From: Pseudocercospora fijiensis CIRAD86
Taxonomy: Eukaryota > Ascomycota > Dothideomycetes > Mycosphaerellales > Mycosphaerellaceae
NCBI RefSeq assembly: GCF_000340215.1
Contig: NW_006921540.1
Location: 1,730,377 to 1,794,376, forward strand
DNA length: 64,000 nt
Direction of reading: 5' to 3'
The notes below the pieces were generated by a model. That model searched no databases and was not told the DNA's origin. It saw only the letters and a program-made list of their open reading frames with translations. This document shows, one piece after another, positions 20,661 to 33,714 of the stretch (position 1 is the stretch's first letter; each line of letters opens with the position of its first letter). A program made the position numbers and the translations under genes.

Positions 20661-20943
20661 TACAAGCGCGACGCCGCCCTCGCCGATCGCCTAGGCCTCG
20701 AGGCCTCGATAGAACGAAGGAATAAGAGAGGGACCTATAGGGCGCGTTAGTAAAGAGGTAGAGTCCTTAAAAGAGCATACGATTAATTAATTAACGCGTC
20801 GTAGCGCGCCTAGCGTAGTCTTATTGTCCTTTATTGCTAACAATTGCTTGTCTCTAATTAGTTAGCTAATAGTACCCCGGGGGTAGTATTAATCCTAGGC
20901 GACATTATAGGCCCTTAGCCTTCTTCTTGTTCTTCGCGCTAGT

Positions 20944-21084
20944 CTAATACTTATCTAACAACTCGGTTATATCCTCGAAGGAATCTTCAGCTTCCTATAA
21001 GTCCTATTCTAGTAAATAGCCCTGCTATCTTAGTAGGTACTCCTTCTTGCCTTGCCTAGTCCGGTACTTTAGGATACGTTCTAC
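20944..21084 (-). pseudogene. Gypsy A chromodomain (RIP-degraded)
   Basis: Minus-strand frame from about 21,084: VERILKYRTRQGKKEYLLR, then a TAG, QGYLLE, TAG, DL, TAG, EAEDSFEDITELLDKY and TAG. This is a chromodomain in which the Trp codons, including the aromatic-cage Trp, have become TAG (TGG to TAG). In live chromoviruses this domain follows integrase and guides insertion to methylated histone H3. Confidence 0.85.
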
Positions 21085-21499
21085 AGACTACAGCTCTTTA
21101 CTATTAGCTAAGACTTCTTCTAACTTAGCAGGCGCTTCATCGCCTTTACGCTAGTAGTATAGTTTAAGAAGGGATATATAGAAGGTGTTATAAATAGTGT
21201 AATAGGGTAGAAGCTATAACTAGTAGGCCTATGCGGAAGAGCCCTTAACTTCTCGAATACGGAATAGGCCAATGTATCTTAGTACGAGCTTAGGCCTTGT
21301 TTTGCTATTAGGTAATAGGTGCTTGCGGATACGGAGGTTCTTAGTGCTTAGTATAACTATATCGCCTTATTTGAAGGTTATTAGTATATAGCGCTTATCG
21401 TAGTAGGCCTTTTAGTACTCTTAAGCCCTTGTTAGCTTCTTAGCTATCTTAGTATAGATTTCTCGCATCTTCTAGATACGTTCTATTGCCGCTAGTGTT

Positions 21500-24400
21500 T
21501 CCGGTACTTAACGCGCTTCCCTTTCCTTACGCTCGGCCTTAAGCGACAGTAGGTCTTATAGTATAGCAGCGTTCTAGCCTATTATAGCTATATATAGTAA
21601 TACCTTAGTCGATAAGTAGATACTGTTATTATATACGAATTCAGCTAGTTATAGGAGGTTAACCTAGTCGTTAGGGTTCTCGTTAATGTAACTACGCAGG
21701 TACTGCTATAGGGTAGCATTCTGCCTCTCTGTTTAACCGTTAGTCTATAGATAGAAGGCTGTTAATAGCCGATGCTTTAGTCTTAGCTACAAGCAAATCT
21801 CGCTCTAATAGTAAGATGTTAGAGTCGATCTACGATCGGACACGATCCCCTTAGGGGTTCCCTAATAGGTGTAGAAGATGTTAGTCTACAGCGCCTCTGC
21901 TATATTAATAGCAGTCCAATCCTTGCGCGCTAGGATGTATCGAGCGCCTTTAGTGAATCGATCTACTATAATAAGGATAGCATTATATACATCCTTACTA
22001 CCCCTACGCTTAGTAGGAGGAAGGCCTGTAATAAAGTCTATTATAAGCTTAGCAAATGGCTTCCTAGGAACAGGAAGTGAAGACAACTCGCTAAATGGTA
22101 AGTGCTTAGGTGCTTTAACTCGCTAGTATACTATATAGGTCTGTATATACTCCTTTATATGCCGTTTACTATTTAGCTAGTAGTATATGCGCGATAGTAG
22201 CTCGTACGACCTCTCTATGCTATAGTAACTAGCGAGCTTACTATTATAGTGCCTCTTTAAAAGCTCTTGTCTAATCGATTGTTTAGCGGGGATATAGTAT
22301 CTGCCCTTAAACTTTAAATAACCTTTGTCGTCGATCGACTAATTACTCTTACTAGATCGAGTCGTTCGCCTACTTACAAGCTTATCGATACGCTCGATAG
22401 CAAAGGCGTCCCTCTGCTAAGTACGCAACAGCTTATCTATAAACGATTAACTATCCCTATTTGCAAGGTTATTTAATAGCATCCGTACTATCGAACGAGG
22501 TACGTATTATATGCATCTAATAGCACTAGTAGCCGGAACTACTGCAACCTCTTCTGTAGTACTATCGCTATAGGATAGCAATATCTTTAATCGAGTTATT
22601 ATAGCTCGAGCGATCTACGTCCTTCTTAACGTGCACTAGAAGAACGACAACTCCGCTATAGTATTTGTTGCCGCCCCGGGGTCCGGAAGTCCGCTTATCC
22701 TACGCTTACTCGTTAACAATACGGGCTATAGTAATCTTATACTACAGGGTTAGAAACAATGAATTGATGTACTAAGTCTCGCTATCGTAATTAGGTCGCC
22801 TCGATAGGCTATTAGCAGGGTTGCTTACGCCTAGCCGATATAACATATTAAAATCAAACCCGGCGAGGTAGACGGCCTATCTAGCCTGTCGACCTATAAC
22901 CCTAGTAACCTTAGTAATGCTACGGAGGTTGTTATGGTCTGTATAGACCTAAATAGTGTGCTATATACTATCGAGATAGTGCCTCTAATATTTAAAGGCC
23001 TCGATAATAGCTAGGAGCTCTTGCTCGTAGGTCTCGTAGCGACGCTCTATATCGATTATCTTTCGTAAAAAGAAGGCAATTAGGTGCTAGTAATAGTCCT
23101 TATCTGATTGCTATAACATAATAGCCGATATAGCGAACTGTGAAGCGTTAGTCTTAATACGGATCTGCTTGCTTAGTATAAAATAGTGCAATAGGGGCAC
23201 TTTAGTAAAGCGTTGCTTTAGACCGTTAAAAGCGGCTTGCGTCTTGTTAGTCTATTTAAACTCTCTAGACGGGTTAGCCTTAGTTTTGGTAAGCTTAGTT
23301 AGGGGCATTACATGCCGTAAATAGCTCTTAATAAAGCGACGATAGAAATTAGCGAAGCCGAGGAACGACTGCAGTTCCTTAATCGAAGTAGGAATAGGCC
23401 ATTTAGTAATAGTTTTAATCCGATTAGGATCAGCCTTAACACCCTTAGTTAATACGAGGAAGCTAAGGAAGGACACCTCCTTAGTAGCAAAGGTGCATTT
23501 AGAAGGTTTGTAATACAGTCTATAGGCTCGCAGGCGGTCGAGGACCTTGCGTACTACGGCCTAGTGTTCTGCAATATTAGGTGAATGTATATAAACTAGG
23601 ATGTTATCTAGGTAAACTATATAGAGATAGTCTAATAGGCCTAAAAGGGCTCGATTAATGTAGGACTAGAATGTTATAGGGGCATTAGCTAGGCTAAATA
23701 GCATAACCAAGTATTCGAAATAGCTATAGCGAGTGCGGAAGGCTGTCTTCTATTTATCGCCCTTACGAATACAGATGCGGTAATAGGCGTCCTTAATGTC
23801 TAATATAGTATAGTAGTAGGCACTAGAAAGGCGATCGAGGGTCTTATTAATAAGGGGGAGTAGACAGCGGTCTTTAATAGTAACAGCGTTAAGCCTACGA
23901 TAGTCGACACATAGGCGCAGGCTACTATCCTTCTTTAGTACGAACAGGATAGGTGCACTAGTAGGGCTGTTACTATACCGAATTCGACTATTAGCTAGGT
24001 TTTCCTCTAGGTACTTACGCAATATAGCAAGCTCTCGCTTACTAAGGTTGTAGAGGGGGCTAAAAGGAACCTCCTTGCCCTCTATAATATTAATCTTATA
24101 ATCCGTCTCCTTAAACATAGGCAGTGTCGATGCTAGGTAGTGTTCAAACACATTAATATAGGTCTCTCGGATAGGCTCTAGTATACGAGCAAGCTAATTA
24201 GGATTATTAGGGGGCACAGATTCATCGTTATTACTACCGAGTAGGTCGGCAGTCGGATTAGCTAAGGCAGGTGTTAGGTTGCTAATAAATAGGACCCTAA
24301 TATCGTTAGGGCACTCGCTAACATTAATGTATTTAATGTCCTCTTTCCTAGCGATTCCAAATCGCTACTTCTAGAGGCCTAGGTCTATAGCTATAGCGTA

Positions 24401-24850
24401 GTACTTAAGAATAGGGTTGCTAATAACAATAGTAGCTCCCCTATGTAGGTTGTCTATATCTACTACGTAGGCAGTAAAGTCTAGTAGGCGTTTATTTCCG
24501 AGGTCGTCCCTTAGAGCTATAGGAATATAGTAGGCTCTATAGGTTAAGTGCCGAGCGTTATTAAACTAAGCAAGGGTTGGCAGGTTAGTCTTCGGCAGTT
24601 GTCGAAGGTCTAATTGCTTAGCTAGGCGATAGCTAATAAGGGCACTAACTGAATTTCCTAGATCTAGTATAACCTTAGTTTGATAGGTAGTGCCCTTCGT
24701 GTCCTATACAAGGTAGGAGCGTGTTATAGCTAGCACAATGTCGATAGTCTTACGCCGTACAAGGCTAACAGTTAGTGCGGCGCTTACTCTTTTTTCGACT
24801 GATTAAAAGAGCCGACTAAGGTAGCATTAGCGGCTAAAAGGTGTTTCCTA
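21500..24850 (-). pseudogene. Gypsy A pol: protease, reverse transcriptase, RNase H, integrase
   Basis: Domains in minus order: aspartic protease-like segment near 24,620-24,680 (ILDLGNSVSAL); reverse transcriptase 24,151 to about 23,250 with LCVDYRRLNAVTIKDRCLLP, YYTILDIKDAYYRI and the active-site strand at about 23,595-23,615, read as YLDNILVY, so the second Asp of YxDD is Asn; RNase H about 23,250-22,750; integrase about 22,400-21,500, including IIDFITGLPPTKRRGSKDVY (22,056-21,997) and IIVDRFTKGARYI. Stops are RIP-type. Matches the Ty3/Gypsy order (PR-RT-RH-IN). Confidence 0.85.
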
Positions 24851-24879
24851 TACTTAGCGGAAGCACGGTTAATTCGGGC

Positions 24880-26230
24880 CTAGTCCTTAGGTTTGTCGCA
24901 TTGGCCTAGTAGATAGCTAGTACTATTACAATTGAAGCACTTCAACCCGGTTAGTAGACTGCCGTAGCTGTTGTTGTTAGTTAAGCGGTTAGTACTATAG
25001 GGATACGAGCCCCTTCTACGACCCCTATCGCGGCCTCCTCTATATAGCCGCCGGCTACGGCCTCTCCTACGGTCGTTGTTACTGTTCCTACTGTTAGCAT
25101 TGTTATCCTAGTAGGAACCTTAGTTTCCTCCGCGGCTACGGTTGCTACGGTTAGTGCTAGTTAGTTAGATCCTTAATTCTAGTCGTTATTAGAGCTAAAC
25201 AGCTCGTTCGGCTGTCTCTACTTCGACTATGAATTGAATGCGTATTAGATTGGCTTGTTCGAATATATAGCGACGGTCCAATTCGAGGATAAGCTCCTAT
25301 CTAAGTTTTAGGCGTATCTCGGAGATCTATATAGAATTAGTCTTAGGCGGAAGGTCGTCTTTAAGGGTTTTTAAATAGGCCTCGAATAAGCGAGCCGATT
25401 AATTAGTCTTCTATTTAGCTCGAAGATATAGGTCCTAAGTATGTTGTTGCCTTAGTATAGGGTTTCTAAGGGTATCTAGTATAATAGTTTTGTAGGTCTG
25501 CTACTAAATAGCGGTCTAATCGTTAAGGGAGTCAAAATAGTTATCCTATATACGCTTTAGGTCGCTATTAATGTACTGTATAGCGTGTACGACTAAGGAA
25601 TAGTCGTCTAGTAGCGCTCTTAGTGCGTTGCGCTAGTTAAGTTTACAGTTACGAATGTAGTCGTTATACTGCTTTCGACTGGAGCTATTAAACACGGTGC
25701 AGTCCTTAAGTTTAGCATCCTTCTTTTAGATAGGTAGTGAAGAAGGTCCTACTGTTGGCTTAGCAGTAGTTGTTAGAGATTCCTAGAGGCGGCGAATCTC
25801 GAGAAGATTATCCTTTAGCTGTTGTTCTTAACGTAAGGCAGTAAGCCTGTTTTAGGTAGCTTCTTAAAGCCTCGCTACTAGCTAGGGACTAAAGGCTAGC
25901 TAGCTATATCGTCGATTGACAATGTTGTTAAGAATGTCGTTAACGGGCAACGATAGGTCATCCCCTTCGATTATAGGTTCTTTAGTAGGCCTAGCAGCAG
26001 GCTCTTTAGTAGGTGGCACTTTAGCAGGTGCTCTAGTAGGCACTTCAGTAGGCACTTTAGTAGGCACTATGCTACTAGCATTGTCGTTGCTAGCGCTACT
26101 AGCGGTAGCACGGTTGTTGTTTCGTAATGAACCGGCTATTATTATAATAGGGGGTAATACTAATAATGTATTATTAGCCCCTAAGATGCGGATGTAGCGG
26201 AATTAGTGGATATTAGTCTAGTACGATTGA
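24880..26230 (-). pseudogene. Gypsy A gag with zinc knuckle and Pro-rich repeats
   Basis: Minus-strand gag region. The zinc knuckle at 24898-24939 reads CFNCNSTSYLLGQC, i.e. C-x2-C-x4-Y-x4-C: the His ligand has become Tyr (CAC/CAT to TAC/TAT, a C-to-T change), and the three cysteines survive. The N-terminal side carries a 12-bp-periodic Pro/Thr/Lys/Val repeat at about 25,980-26,075. Other parts are broken by TAG/TAA. Confidence 0.75.
25980..26075 (-). repeat. 12-bp tandem repeat encoding PTKV-like units
   Basis: Units of the type CTTTAGTAGGCA are repeated about seven times with variation. On the minus strand they code for a Pro-Thr/Ala-Lys/Glu-Val/Ala tetrapeptide repeat in gag. Confidence 0.75.
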
Positions 26231-26415
26231 CTTAGTATAATAGGCCGTATAGAAGGCCTTACTTGATGATTAGTACGGTTGTTTCGATAGAATAGTACGT
26301 ATAGGTCCCGTTCTTCGGGCGTAATATAGTTAGATTAGTCTTGTTCGTAGCTATACCGCTAAAAGCTTAAAATAGGGACTATCTAGCTGCTGCCCTTAAA
26401 GGGTAGATCGAATAC

Positions 26416-26614
26416 TGTATAAGAAGGGTTATATTAGTAGGTAGATAGGATGGTAGTAGGTAAGAGTAGTATTCGATAGAGATCTAAGAGGAGAGGGAGG
26501 AAGGCAGGCAAGTTAGCCTATTGCTAAGCGCTAAGCCCTACCTAAGGCACTAAGACCCTAGCTTTACTTAGCCTAGTTACATGCCAATTACGTATAGCCT
26601 CTTTGGCCCTAACA
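26416..26614 (-). repeat. Gypsy A 5' LTR
   Basis: 199 bp, TGTATAAGAAGGG at its left edge and GGCCCTAACA at its right edge on the plus strand; TG...CA ends; followed by the TTATT duplication. Confidence 0.9.
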
Positions 26615-27145
26615 TTATTTTAGCGCCGGTTGTAGAGTAATAGATATTATATTAAAGATAGATACGAGCCGGTCGACTATATTTCGATAAAAGTACTATT
26701 ACGGCCTCTTCGGAGAGGTATTCTTAACGTCGGAGAGGTTTAAATCGAATCGTAAGAAGAAGATTACGAAGGAGATAGAAATCTACCTCCTTAAGTACTT
26801 ATCGATATAGCCGGAGGTATATCTCGAGGAAATATATACTACGCTATACGATTGCTTCGAAATTAAGGTAGATCCGGCTACGGTACAGAAGTGCCTATAT
26901 AGGCTCGGTTAGACTCGCAAAGTAGCGTATAAGGTCGCGAAGGAACGTAGTACGTTAGTAAGAGCCGCCTAGTATACGAAGAGCTAGAAATAGCGTATAG
27001 ACAAGTTAGTATTTATCGACGAGATAGCCTCTAATAAGAAGTCTAGATACCGTAAGTTTAGATAGTCGCCGAAGGGTACAGATTGCTACAACTATTAGTA
27101 TACGCAACGGCAAGAGCGAATGTTAGTACTTCTAGCACTTACAAT
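26615..27145 (+). pseudogene. Tc1/mariner transposase, N-terminal and first catalytic part (segment 1 of 3)
   Basis: Plus-strand frame through RIP stops: KKKITKEIEIYLLKYLSI, PEVYLEEIYTTLYDCFEIKV and DPATVQKCLYRLG (helix-turn-helix region), then KLVFIDEIASNKKSRYRKFR with the first catalytic Asp (VFIDE), SPKGTDCYNY and MLVLLALTI at the right edge, where Gypsy B1 begins. This is the IS630/Tc1/mariner arrangement. The rest of the gene continues at 34,051 and 41,186. The 5' end of the mariner element may reach into 19,330-19,532, but no terminal repeat could be identified. Confidence 0.8.
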
Positions 27146-27498
27146 TGTTACGGATCTGATTGGTTAGAGTCCTTATATAATCTTAGAGCGACGCTAAGAC
27201 TAGTAGGCTAAGCTATCGCTCTATCTTACTAGGAGCGATAGGAGCGGTCGAGAGCGATAGCGTCGCTTACGTCGCTTACGACTATAGACAAGATATCTCC
27301 TTTGTATTTAGGAACGCCGGAATGCCCTTATAGCTTAAGGCGTTTAACTTATGTTACCTACTTACTAATTAGAATTACCTTTATACTAATTATTCTATCT
27401 CTGCCTCCCGCTTGTATTAGCCTCTCTAAAGAAGCCTCGGCTTGTTACTTATACGTAATAAGAAGTTACTTAACGACCTATCGCGAGTAACCGTAATA
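27146..27498 (+). repeat. Gypsy B1 5' LTR
   Basis: 353 bp, begins TGTTACGGATCTGATTGG. It keeps many TpG and CpA sites that are TpA in the 3' LTR, so it is the less RIPped of the two; also 17 bp longer by a small indel. Confidence 0.9.
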
Positions 27499-27559
27499 CT
27501 TTAAACGCCCTTAGGATAAGTGCCTTATTACAAGTCGGAAGGGGAACTCCCGCCCCTAG

Positions 27560-28450
27560 CGAGATAGGTAGTACTCGACGTACTACCTCTAGTACTAGCA
27601 ATATACTCGGAACCTATACCGGAAACGATTCTCTTAAGATCGGAAAGCTAGACTTTTATTACGGCGACCGAGACAAGTTCGATACCTAGGTTAGCTAGAT
27701 AGATATATATTTCATATTTAACTAGGTTTAAGATAACTTAAAGCTAGTCTTCGCAACGACGTTTATACGAGGTAGGGCTTAGTATTAGGTTAAACTATTT
27801 CTTAGGACCTATCTAGATAGTAACGGGACCGATAATTCGGATAGAATCTTCGCAAGCTACGAAAATCTTAAGCGTGCGATAAAGAAGGTCTTTAGATCTT
27901 CTAACGAAGTTACTACCGTAGTTAGGGTTATCTAACATTTAACTTAGAAGGGGTTATATACCGATTACGCCGCTAAATTTTAGGAATACGCCTAACTTAC
28001 GGATTAGGACGACGAAGCTCTTATAATAATATATCGGCGAGATCTTAAGGATAACGTTAAAGACGAGCTTATACGCGACGGTAGAAAAATAGATAATATA
28101 GGAACATTAGTTAAGGTTACGATCGATCTCGACGATAGGCTCTACAAACGAGCTTTAGAACGACGTTACGATTCTAAGACTTCTAGAAAAGCTAGTTATA
28201 CTCCTAGATACGATAATAGACGAAACTATAGTACCTACGATAAACTAAAGGGGAATAACTACTACGGTACGTAACTAATAGAGCTAGACGCTACCTAGAA
28301 GGGTCGAGTAATTAAAGGAAGAAAAGGTAAGAGTTCGCCTAAGAAAGTAGGAAGATTGACTTGCTATACGTATAGTAAGGAAGGCTATATAGCACGGAAC
28401 TACCGCGGCAAGAATATAGTACGACGCGAATAGTTTAATATAATACAACG
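27560..28450 (+). pseudogene. Gypsy B1 gag
   Basis: Frame through stops: KIGKLDFYYGDRDKFDT, DNLKLVFATTFIRGRA, DSDRIF-like FASYENLKRAIKKVF, DELIRDGRKIDNIGTLVK and LERRYDSKTSRKASYTPRYD, typical of Ty3/Gypsy gag. The zinc knuckle at 28362-28403 reads CYTYSKEGYIARNY: of C-C-H-C only the first ligand is left, the other three are Tyr, all by C-to-T/G-to-A changes. Confidence 0.8.
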
Positions 28451-29449
28451 AAAGGACTCGGGTAGAGAAGGCTACCGAATAGTAGTAGAGCTATACTCTA
28501 TTAATAACGCGCCGAGGACCTACGTAGAGGTCGTAAAGAAAGAGCTACGACAAATCTATATAATAGTACGACGACAAGAACCCGTATATAGAACCCTTTA
28601 CTAGAGATTCTATTACGACGACTAATACTAAATTCATTATTCTACTAAAGTAGAAGTAGGATTCTTCCCTTAGATTAGGCGACTCGTATAAGAAGATACG
28701 AAATCCTAGTTAGAAGAAGAAACGATTAATGAATCTTACTTAGATACCGACGATAAAGAAAACCGAGATCCGGAAGCTTTATTCCCTCCTAGGGAGGAGT
28801 TAGGAGCTATCCTAGAAGTACCGGAGTCCCTTTAGTAAGAGGAGGAATAGTAAGAAGATTTAGAAGGAAGTCTAGATACCGAGGAAGAAACTACGAATAA
28901 AGAAAGTAAAGACGAATTCGGGATTAACGACGATACGATCCTTACGTTTATAATAGATATACCTATAGTAGCGCGAATAATCGCCTTATATCTAGTACGC
29001 AAATACGAGGAAATGTTTCTAAAGGTTAACGGACAACGGAAGGTCGATCCTATCTAATTTAATTATTTCTAGATAAGCTTACGGGCAAAATTCTAGAATT
29101 ACCCTTGGATACCTATAGACTATACGTACTATAACTTTATTACGGAGCGAGTACCGATAGGAAGTATAATTACGCCCTACGGATACGTCCTACCCGACGA
29201 AAGGACGATTATTACTTAAGATATACGTTAGACGGTCTAGCGATTAAATTAGCAATACCGAAAGGCTATAGCAGCGTAGGGACGGGATATATACAACGAT
29301 ACCCTTAAGGAAAAATTATATACCGAAGAAGCACGAACGGTAGGACTACGGATCCGTAACTAGTTAGAACAACGTTAGGCTACTAATTAGTCGGGAAACG
29401 GACTAACTCTCTAGATTAGAGCGTTCTAAGAGAGTTCCTTAATACCGAA

Positions 29450-32300
29450 AGCGCTTAAGCATTAATAGTAGTCTTCTGTACGAAAGTTATCGTTAACGGG
29501 TACCCGACGAGTGTATTAATAGATTCCGGAGCGAGCGGGAACTTTGCCTCCGAATTATTCGTTAAAAGCCGAGGGATCGCAACCCGAAGTAGAAGAGAAG
29601 GAGCGTATAAACTTATAGTAGTAGATAGGTTACCGCTACCTAGTATAGAACGAGAAACGATACCGTTACTACTAGCTATCTAACAGTACTACGAAGAGAT
29701 TGTCTTAGATATTACTAATATAGCTAGTTATAACATTGTATTAGGTATACCTTAGTTAAGAAAGTATAACCTAGTCGTAGACTAGAGAAAAGGAGTACTT
29801 ATATTTAAGGAATGCGACTATATAATCGGTATTTAACCTATATAGCGGTAGCGTTCGCAGGTAGATAAGATTAACAAACGTAGGGCGACTCGTAAGACGT
29901 TTACGTCGATAGGAATTACGGAGAACCGTATTCAACCCGGATCGATACTACCGTTAGGTTAGGAGGGTTATAATAATAATTACGGGAAGGATAGAAGTTA
30001 TACGCTATCGAAGAATAAAACTAGAATCTCGGACCTAGATATTCCTAAAGAGTATAGTAAGTAGAAGCGACTCTTTAAAGAGGAGAGAGGCAAAGTAGCC
30101 TTACCTAAATACTAACTATAGGATTATAAGATACACTTATAGCCTAGGAAAGAGCCTCTATAGGGACCCTTATACGCAATATCTAAGAAAGAGCTTAAAA
30201 CCCTAGACAAGTAGCTAAAAGAGAAATTAGAAAAAGGCTAGATACGGAAGTCGATATCCTCGGTAGCCTTACTAGTAATATTCGTTCCGAAAGCCGGATT
30301 AGACGAAGGACGGCTAGTAGTCGATTTTAGACGACTTAACGATATTACAATTAAGAATCGGTACCTACTACCGAATATCGAAGAAATGCAAGACCGATTA
30401 ACTAGATTAGACTAGTATACGAAGATTGACCTACGCGATACGTTTTACGTAATACGTATAGCAGCTAGATACGAATAGATAATAGCATTCCGAACAAGAT
30501 ATAGGCTTTACGAATTCTTAGTTATACCTATAGGACTTACAAATGCCCTAGCGTTATATTAAGACCTTATAAACGAAGTCCTCCGAGACCTTCTAGACGT
30601 ATACGTTATCGTATATATAGACGATATCTTAGTCTATACTAAGGGAGCTCTCGCGGACTATATACGAATAGTGTAGGACGTCTTTGAACGATTTACTTAA
30701 GTAGGATTTAAGACTATACCTAAGAAATGCGAATTCTATAAGAAGGAAGTTAAATTCCTAGGATTTATTATTAGTACTATAGGAATTAGGATCGATCTAG
30801 AAAAAACTAAGTTAATATAGGAATAGCTAACGCCTATATACGTTAAAGACGTACAATTATTCCTAGGATTAGCTAACTATAATAGAAAATTCATCGAGGG
30901 CTACTCTAAGATAGCGGCACCCCTTACGGAGCTTATAAAGAAAGATAAGAAATAGAACTAGAGTACGAAGGAAGACGAAGCGTTTAGGTAGCTAAAGAAG
31001 TAATACGTTTCTACGCTAACGCTACGATTATTCGATAGGAGTAAGGCGGTCTAGATAGAAATAGACGCGTCGGATAGGGCTATAGGAGTATACCTTATAT
31101 AGGAGTATAACGGGAAGCGATACCCGATAGCCTATTACTCGAGAAAGATGTTACCTACGGAATAGAACTACGATATCTATAATAAGGAGCTACTTACAAT
31201 AGTTATATTACTATAATACTAGCGAGTATACGCGGAAGGAGTACTAAGTCTTACGATTCTTTCTAATTATAAGAATCTAACTTACTTTACTACGACTAAA
31301 GTACTAACCCGAAGATAGGCCCGCTAGTCGGAGCTACTAGGATAGTATAAGTTCGAAATCCGCTATACCCTAGGACGCGAGAACGGACGAGCCGACGCAC
31401 TAAGCCGCCGTAGCGACTATATAGAGGGTTACGAACTAGTATAGTAGCAGATATTAAAAGCAAACTAAGACGGAAGCCTTAGTACTAATACAAAAGAATT
31501 TAACTATATTATACGAGTCCTTTAGAATATAGAAGAACAATTTCCAATCGAATATAGGAAATACTAAGTACCTAAGGAACGAGTTATAGAGTATATACGA
31601 CAATACTACGACGGACTAGAAAATAGATACCCTAGAGTTTCAAAAACAATAGAACTAGTTAAGCGAAGCTTCGGATTCCTATATATACGACAACGAGTTC
31701 TAGAATATATTAAGAAATGCCTATAATATTAGCGTAATAAGGCTAATAGACACGCTAGATATAGACATATCTAATTTAGGACGCTACTAGATAAGCTATA
31801 GGACGAAGTTATAATAAACTTTATTACGAAACTACCGAAGTCTAAGGATCCGGTTATAGGATATAGCTACGACATAATACTTATTATAGTCGATAGGCTT
31901 ACGAAATATATACACTTCATTCCTACTAACGAAGCAAGTACGGTAGAGTAACTCGGATACCTCGTACTAGATAGACTTGTACGATACTACGGATTTCTAA
32001 AGACCTATATTACGGATAGAGACAAGCTCTTTATATTAAACTACTAGAAGACGCTTATAGCGATACTTAGAATTAAGTACAAGCTATTAACGGTATACTA
32101 TCTATAGATAGACGGCTAAACGGAAGTTAAGAATTAGGCCTTAGAGGTATACTTACGGTACTACGTTAATTACGTATAAAACAATTAGGCATCGCTATTG
32201 CCTATAGTATAACTTGCACTAAACAACTAATAATCTAAGACTACGAAAGAGACACTATTCTTCGCTAATTTTAGGAAATATCCGTAGCTGTTCGGGGAAC
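29450..32300 (+). pseudogene. Gypsy B1 pol: protease, reverse transcriptase, RNase H, integrase
   Basis: Protease active site VLIDSGASGNFASELFVK, with the DSG at 29522-29530. Reverse transcriptase about 30,280-30,960: GRLVVDFRRLNDITIKNRYL, DLRDTFYVIRIAA and the active-site strand YIDDILVY (about 30,614-30,637) with both Asp present. RNase H about 31,040-31,440 (IEIDASDRAIGVYL). Integrase about 31,700-32,300 (IILIIVDRLTKYIHFIPTNE, TDRDKLF). Many TAG/TAA stops; G/C-to-A/T type only. Confidence 0.88.
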
Positions 32301-32701
32301 AGTATTTATAGTATCTATATACGGATAAAGCGATAGTCGCTTTAGAAGACTTAAAGTAGGTATATAAAGAATTGCAAAGGGTAATTACCGAGTCTTAAGA
32401 AAAGATTACGGGACTATATAATACTAAACGAAAAATAGTACTTTAGCTAAAAAAGGGGGATAAGGTCTACCTCCTAATAAAGAATCTAAAAACCCGGAGA
32501 TCGACTAAAAAACTAGACTACGTTAAAGTCGGGCTATTTTTAATTAATAAGCCTAAAGGACTAGTTAATTACCGACTCAAACTACCGGACGACGCGAAAA
32601 TCTACCTAGTATTCTATATCTCTATACTAGAACCTATAGACGCCGAAACACCGTATTAAGAAACATTTTACTTCTAACCTAAGGAAGAAAATAAGTTTAA
32701 A

Positions 32702-32828
32702 GTCGAGGAAATCCTAGATTAGCAAGGTTAGAAATACCTTATTAAATAGAAAGGATACCTATATTTAGAAAACACCTAAGAACTAAAAGAAAACCTATAG
32801 AACTATTAGTAGATAATTAAAAAATATT
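32702..32828 (+). pseudogene. Gypsy B1 chromodomain
   Basis: VEEILD, stop, QG, stop, KYLIK, stop, KGYLYLENT, stop, ELKENL: a chromodomain with Trp codons changed to TAG. It lies at the C-terminus of integrase, which makes this element a chromovirus. Confidence 0.85.
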
Positions 32829-33039
32829 AAAACCGGACAAAAAAGAAATAATTAGTATAGGAATTAAACCTACGACCTCTTAGACCCTATCGATTATAGC
32901 GCCTTAGAGTTCTTAACGACCTAAGGCAGTATAGCTCGAGGAGCGGGGATTCTAATAGCGTACCTAGCAACTATGTCTTTTATAGCTAAGAATTATACTA
33001 CTAAACTAACTAGCTAGAAGATAAAATAGATAGGAAACA

Positions 33040-33665
33040 TTAAAAATATATACTTTTAGGATACTAGACTCTCGGTACTCCTACTAGGGATTTTAGAGAT
33101 AGGCTAGGATATCCTATCTAGACGACTCTAGTTATAAGGCGATATCTATAATCGGCTATCTAGGGGAAACGGCTCGTTAGTAAGTAACGAGAATATTATC
33201 GGCTCTATAGGCGAAGAGCCTAGCTCTCTTTTAAGCTCCTCCGCCTATTAAATAGAGGCTTCTTCTACCTTAAAAGCTTATATCTCCCGATCCTCCTTTA
33301 TACGTAGCGACTTATATAAGCGACGGACCTTTACGCGATACTTAAAAAGCTTCCGCGTAAAGAGGTCCTCCTCCTCTTTAGCCGCTTCGAGATCTTTAGC
33401 TATCTTTAGGCGCGCCTTCCGGATTTTTTTATACTCTATATAAGTAACTTATATATTATAGGACTAGCCGTATAGGGCGTACTTAGAGTAGCGACCGGAA
33501 CGAAGATCGACTTTATAGGGTTTACCGGCCTATTCGTAATAAAAGTAGCGGATCGGTATTTCGAGGTAGTCGGCGAGGATATTATTTACGATATTTTCCT
33601 TACGCTAGCGAGAAGACAAATCCTTAAATAACTTTAGTATAATAAAGAAGTTAGAATTAGAAAGT
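33040..33665 (-). pseudogene. antisense coding-like frame in Gypsy B1 tail
   Basis: Opposite to the pol gene, between chromodomain and 3' LTR, one minus-strand frame is protein-like and broken only at probable Gln and Trp codons: RKENIVNNILADYLEIPIRY with FYYE, AGKPYKVDLRSGRYSKYALY, EYKKIRKARLKIAKDLEAAK and EEEDLFTRKLFKYRVKVRRL, then ELKRELGSSPIEPIIFSLLT. The C-terminal half is a charged probable coiled coil. I do not recognise the protein. The same frame exists in copy B2 at 34,670-35,300 with its own RIP changes. Antisense genes in this position are known in some plant Gypsy lineages; none is known to me for this one. Confidence 0.55.
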
Positions 33666-33714
33666 CTCGGAATAAGGGACTATTCCGCTTAAGGAGGGGG
33701 ATAGTATTACGGAT

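Larger units (their letters stand above)
19533..26614 (-). mobile_element. Ty3/Gypsy LTR retrotransposon, chromovirus (Gypsy A), RIP-degraded
   Basis: A 7,082-bp element with 197-199-bp LTRs (19533-19729 and 26416-26614) and a perfect 5-bp target duplication TTATT (19528-19532 and 26615-26619). Coding direction is minus: gag with zinc knuckle, protease, reverse transcriptase, RNase H, integrase and a C-terminal chromodomain, the Ty3/Gypsy chromovirus order. Its RIP load is lighter than in Gypsy B; several fragments of 65-135 codons remain open. It sits inside an older RIPped Tc1/mariner element. Confidence 0.92.
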